DNA from: Alcanivoracaceae bacterium
Lineage (GTDB): Bacteria > Pseudomonadota > Gammaproteobacteria > Pseudomonadales > Alcanivoracaceae
Direction of reading: 5' to 3'
DNA: 64,000 bases
NCBI GenBank assembly: GCA_023146255.1
Contig: JAGLCJ010000004.1
Span: 1 to 64,000, forward strand
The translations under genes were made by a program, and so were the position numbers. The notes beneath the pieces are model-generated. The model did not search any database. It was given only the letters and a program-made list of their open reading frames with translations, and was not told where the DNA came from. Below, one piece after another: positions 60,837 to 64,000 of the stretch. Within the stretch, counting starts at the first letter, position 1; every line of letters begins with the position of its first letter.

Positions 60837-61804
60837 TGCCGTGGTGCCGGCACTTGATCGAGCAGGCGTGACAACAGTGTCTCTGGTGTCTGGCCTTCAA
60901 TTTCAGCATCGGCACTGAGCTGAATACGATGGCGCAGCACCGGTCGGGCGACGGACTTGATGTCATCCGGAATAACAAAGTCGCGGCCTTCCATCAGTGC
61001 CTGCGCTCTTGCCGCGGTACACAGTGCAATGCTGGCACGGGGGCCGGCACCGCGGGCCAGACCGTTCTGTTCGCGGGTGCTGCGAACCAGACGCAGCGCA
61101 TAGTCAATCACCGCATCGTCCAGCGTGACGCGGGCAGCAAAGCGTTGCAGGGCAATTACGCCGGCAGCATCGGTCAGGGCCGCCAGATTATCGACTCCGA
61201 GACTGTCACTGATGGTGCCATCGAGCACCATTCGGACAATTCGTGCTTCCTGCTCGATCACCGGGTAATCGATCATGATCTTGAACAGGAACCGGTCCAG
61301 TTCTGCCTCCGGCAATGGATAGGTGCCTTCCTGGTCAAGCGGATTCTGGGTCGCCAGCACCATAAACGGCGGCGTCAGCGGGAAACATTTTCCCTCAATG
61401 GTGATTTGTCTTTCCTGCATCACCTCAAGTAGCGCCGACTGGGTTTTCGCCGAAGCACGATTGATTTCATCGGCCAGCAGCAGCTGGGTAAATGCAGGCC
61501 CCTTGCGAATCCGGAACTGTTCGGTCTTCTGGTCGAACATGGCGTGGCCGGTGACGTCTGTCGGCATCAGGTCAGGGGTAAACTGAATGCGGGCAAAATC
61601 AACCTGCAGACAATGGGACAGTGTTCTGACCAGCAGGGTTTTACCCAGTCCCGGCACACCCTCGAGCAGAACGTGGCCGTTACTGATCAGGGCAATCAGT
61701 ACCTCGCGGACCACCTGATGCTGGCCAACCAGTACAGTGCTGACGGATTGCTCGATAGCGCCGGCGAGCTGGCTGGCTTCAGCGAGGGTATGCGGTGTGG
61801 TCAT
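60833..61804 (-). CDS. MoxR-family AAA+ ATPase
   Basis: The 323-residue ATPase has Walker A EGVPGLGKTLLVR, Walker B LLADEINRASAKTQSALLEVMQE, sensor 1 LATQNPLDQEGTYPLPEAELDRFLFK and the MoxR lid. It is of the MoxR-proper subgroup and differs from the CoxD-like one at 53 kb. Its start overlaps the BCCT transporter stop and its stop overlaps the DUF58 gene, each by four bases, so all three genes are on one transcript. Confidence 0.95.
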   Translation of the reverse strand: MTTPHTLAEASQLAGAIEQSVSTVLVGQHQVVREVLIALISNGHVLLEGVPGLGKTLLVRTLSHCLQVDFARIQFTPDLMPTDVTGHAMFDQKTEQFRIRKGPAFTQLLLADEINRASAKTQSALLEVMQERQITIEGKCFPLTPPFMVLATQNPLDQEGTYPLPEAELDRFLFKIMIDYPVIEQEARIVRMVLDGTISDSLGVDNLAALTDAAGVIALQRFAARVTLDDAVIDYALRLVRSTREQNGLARGAGPRASIALCTAARAQALMEGRDFVIPDDIKSVARPVLRHRIQLSADAEIEGQTPETLLSRLLDQVPAPRQ

Positions 61805-63837
61805 GCCTGGCTCCGGGAGGTAATAGGCGTTTCAGTTTGTTCGGTCATTTCCCAGGGAAGGTTACCCGGGGAGATATGGCGGAAGTGCAGATAATTGCCG
61901 AACTGATGCAGCATGTCACCGATCAGTTCATGGGCGTCATAGCCGAACACGTCATAGGCCTGACCACCACGGCGCAGAAATACCTCTGCGCGCCAGTATT
62001 GATCGGCGCCTTCGGCGGGTTGGGTGAGCGCCGCCAGAGAAAAGGCCGGGCGGGCGGCAGCAACAAGCCGCACCTCATAGAAAAAATTGACTTCCTCGCC
62101 CTGAACAATATGCAACCGGCAGCGCTGTCCCGGTTCATGTTGCAGCTCTGCATGCCAGCCAAGCTGGTTCATGCCAGCGCTGAGCTGCTGCATTGCCGGA
62201 AAGGCAACGTTCTCAACAAATTCGCCAGCCTGATTCCGGTCCGGGAAGTGAACCAGTCGCGCCAGTCGTTGCTGCCAGCTGGCCGGATCCGGCGGGCTGT
62301 CATGATGCTGTCGCTGCATGCTGGTTTCCCTGTGTCCTTCGATGATCAGCGCCCGCCACAGTCCCCAGGCTGACAGTAGCATGATCACGGCAAACGGCAG
62401 GGCTGTGGCAATGGTCATGGTCTGCAGCGCGCTGAGACCGCCGGCAATCAGCAACACGGCGGCAATCACGCCCTCGGTGGACGCCCAGAACACCCGTTGC
62501 CAGACCGGCGTATCGGTGCGGCCGCCGGCAGACAGCGAATCAATTACCAGCGAACCGGAGTCGGAAGAAGTGACAAAGAAGGTGATGATCAATACTACCG
62601 TCAGGAATGAGACCACTTCTGTCAGTGGCAGGCGTTCATACAGCTTGAACAGGGCAATGGCGGTGTTCGACTGGACCTCGCCGATCAAGGCTGTGTAGCC
62701 CTCGTTCATGATCAGGTTCAATGCGGTGTCACCAAATATTGAGAACCACAGGAAAGTAAATAATGACGGCACCAGCATGACGCCAAAAACAAATTCACGG
62801 ATGGTGCGGCCGCGGCTGATGCGGGCAATAAACAGGCCGACAAACGGTGCCCAGGCAATGGTCCAGCCAAAGATGAACAGAGTCCAGTTACCAATCCAGT
62901 CACTGCGGCTATAGGCCTGCAGATTGAAGGTGCGCTCGACAATGTTATTCAAATAGCTGCCGGTATTTTGCAGAAAGGTTTCCAGAATCAGGATTGAGGG
63001 CCCGACCAGAAAGACAAACAGCATCAGGGCGATGGCCAGCACCATATTGATGATCGACAGACGCTTGACGCCCTTGTCCATGCCGGCCACGACCGAAAAT
63101 ATGGCCAGACATGTGATCAGGGCGATGGAGATGACTTGCACAGTGGTGCTTACCGGAATGGATGGCCACAGGTAGTGCAGGCCAGCGTTGATCTGGGTAA
63201 CCGACAGGCCCAGCGTGGTAGCAATGCCGAACAGGGTGCCGAGGATGGCAAAAACGTCCACGGTATGTCCGATGGGGCCGTATATCTTTTCACCGATCAG
63301 CGGGTAAAGGGCCGAGCGAATGGAAAGCGGCAGACCATGACGAAAGGCAAAGTAAGCCAGCACCAATCCAACCAGGCCGTAAATGGCCCAAATGTGAAAG
63401 CCCCAGTGAAAGAATGCAATTTGCATCGCCTGCTTTGCTGCGTCGACCGTTTGGGCAGCGCCCAGTGGCGGTTCGGCAAAATGCAGCACCGGCTCGGCCA
63501 CGCCGAAGAACAACAGGGCAATGCCATAGCCGGCGGAGAACAGCATGGCAAACCAGACCGGGAACGGATACTCCGGTTCAGCATGGTCCGGGCCCAGCCG
63601 AATATTGCCAAACCGGGATAGGGCAATGCCGACAATAAACAGCAGGAACATGGCAACCGCCAGCATGTAGAACCAGCCGAATGTGCGGGTAATAAACGCC
63701 AACGTATTAGCAAACCATTCGCCAGCCAGCGTCGGATTGCTCAGGGTGCCAATCACCAGCAGTAGTGTGACGATAACGGCCGGGGCAAAAACCGGCACCA
63801 GTATGGTTGAGCGGGGAAGTCCGCGATCAGCATTCAT
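61801..63837 (-). CDS. BCCT-family transporter, BetT-like
   Basis: The 678-residue carrier has twelve membrane helices with the BCCT signature GWTIAWAPFVGLFIARISRGRTIREFVFGV and the Trp-rich FHWGFHIWAIYGLVG. A long C-terminal hydrophilic domain (from about 510 on) as in choline transporter BetT follows; that extension senses osmotic state in BetT. It probably imports choline or another betaine. AAGGAGG precedes the ATG at 63837. It is coupled to MoxR by overlap, an unusual arrangement. Confidence 0.93.
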   Translation of the reverse strand: MNADRGLPRSTILVPVFAPAVIVTLLLVIGTLSNPTLAGEWFANTLAFITRTFGWFYMLAVAMFLLFIVGIALSRFGNIRLGPDHAEPEYPFPVWFAMLFSAGYGIALLFFGVAEPVLHFAEPPLGAAQTVDAAKQAMQIAFFHWGFHIWAIYGLVGLVLAYFAFRHGLPLSIRSALYPLIGEKIYGPIGHTVDVFAILGTLFGIATTLGLSVTQINAGLHYLWPSIPVSTTVQVISIALITCLAIFSVVAGMDKGVKRLSIINMVLAIALMLFVFLVGPSILILETFLQNTGSYLNNIVERTFNLQAYSRSDWIGNWTLFIFGWTIAWAPFVGLFIARISRGRTIREFVFGVMLVPSLFTFLWFSIFGDTALNLIMNEGYTALIGEVQSNTAIALFKLYERLPLTEVVSFLTVVLIITFFVTSSDSGSLVIDSLSAGGRTDTPVWQRVFWASTEGVIAAVLLIAGGLSALQTMTIATALPFAVIMLLSAWGLWRALIIEGHRETSMQRQHHDSPPDPASWQQRLARLVHFPDRNQAGEFVENVAFPAMQQLSAGMNQLGWHAELQHEPGQRCRLHIVQGEEVNFFYEVRLVAAARPAFSLAALTQPAEGADQYWRAEVFLRRGGQAYDVFGYDAHELIGDMLHQFGNYLHFRHISPGNLPWEMTEQTETPITSRSQA

Positions 63838-63889
63838 CTGTCGTCCTCCTTGTCGGCCTGTCACCTTACCTTTTTTCACCAGAGCCTGC

Positions 63890-64000
63890 TCAGAGGCTTT
63901 GCCGCAGGTGCTGTAACAGGGCGATCTGCTGTTGCAAGGCCGCGTCGTTATCCGGAACAGCATGCAGTGCCTGATGTACCAGCTCAGGGCTCAGGCCAGA
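63890..64000 (-). CDS. C-terminal end of a gene truncated at the window edge
   Basis: The last 36 codons of a minus-strand gene read SGLSPELVHQALHAVP, then DNDAALQQQIALLQHLRQSL and stop at 63890-63892. The helical, Gln/Leu-rich tail has no recognisable family signature. It lies 52 bases upstream of the BCCT start and could be the first part of the same transcript. Confidence 0.6.
   Translation of the reverse strand, partial: SGLSPELVHQALHAVPDNDAALQQQIALLQHLRQSL

Overview
The window looks like a chromosomal segment of a GC-rich gammaproteobacterium in the Pseudomonas/Alcanivorax neighbourhood. The strongest clue is the block leuC-leuD-leuB-asd-usg-fimV-truA, a gene order known from Pseudomonas, together with HrpA, E. 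coli-type AroC/PrmB/DusA, a FabH2-like octanoyl-CoA condensing enzyme, fatty-acid genes and a BetT-type BCCT carrier. The exact genus cannot be fixed from the sequence alone. No rRNA, tRNA or CRISPR array was seen.

Layout. 0-4 kb: RNA helicase hrpA. 4-10 kb: accessory zone with a BrnT/BrnA toxin-antitoxin pair, an FMN-binding oxidase-like protein, an AT-richer block with an unknown soluble protein overlapping a four-helix membrane protein, a HTH-TIR protein and a lipoprotein. 10-16.5 kb: fabH2-like gene, an HvfA-HvfB-HvfC RiPP operon (precursor with eight EGKCG motifs, MNIO enzyme, DUF2063 partner), mlaA, then the minus-strand run dusA-tal-terB. 16.4-19.8 kb: an element of about 3.4 kb integrated in the 5' end of dusA. 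It supplied a new dusA N-terminus and left the old one behind at 19792-19857. It carries a retron-like reverse transcriptase with an XRE regulator, an 83-aa protein and a structured upstream region, plus a second toxin-antitoxin pair, and no integrase. 20-33 kb: kinase, response regulator, voltage-sensor-like membrane protein, exonuclease III, three alpha/beta hydrolases, MaoC hydratase, enoyl reductase-like protein, REC-GGDEF protein, acyl-CoA dehydrogenase and SDR. 33-42 kb: DAACS symporter, AmtB with a sigma-54 promoter, EVE protein, prmB, aroC, MFS carrier, CsoR-family sensor and a LysR regulator that appears to start at CTG. 42-53 kb: leucine/aspartate-semialdehyde genes, fimV, truA, rsmE. 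53-64 kb: two MoxR ATPase units (with a VWA protein and with a DUF58 protein), M50 protease, NnrU, GAF sensor-like protein and BCCT transporter; the window ends in a truncated minus-strand gene.

Two things stand out beyond ordinary annotation. First, the integrase-less dusA island with its retron-like cassette. Second, a family of five hairpin repeats (26232-26308, 26361-26435, 44591-44669, 45846-45924, 52987-53061) that share a nearly invariant 25-nt apical loop but have stems of 25-27 bp that differ from copy to copy while keeping pairing. Two of them sit inside the leuD-leuB-asd run. These hairpins occur in both orientations, and nearly all stem imperfections are G-U compatible on the same loop strand.

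Starts were chosen by ribosome-binding sites and family N-termini; several differ from the longest possible reading frame. All family assignments are from motif recognition and memory, not from searches.
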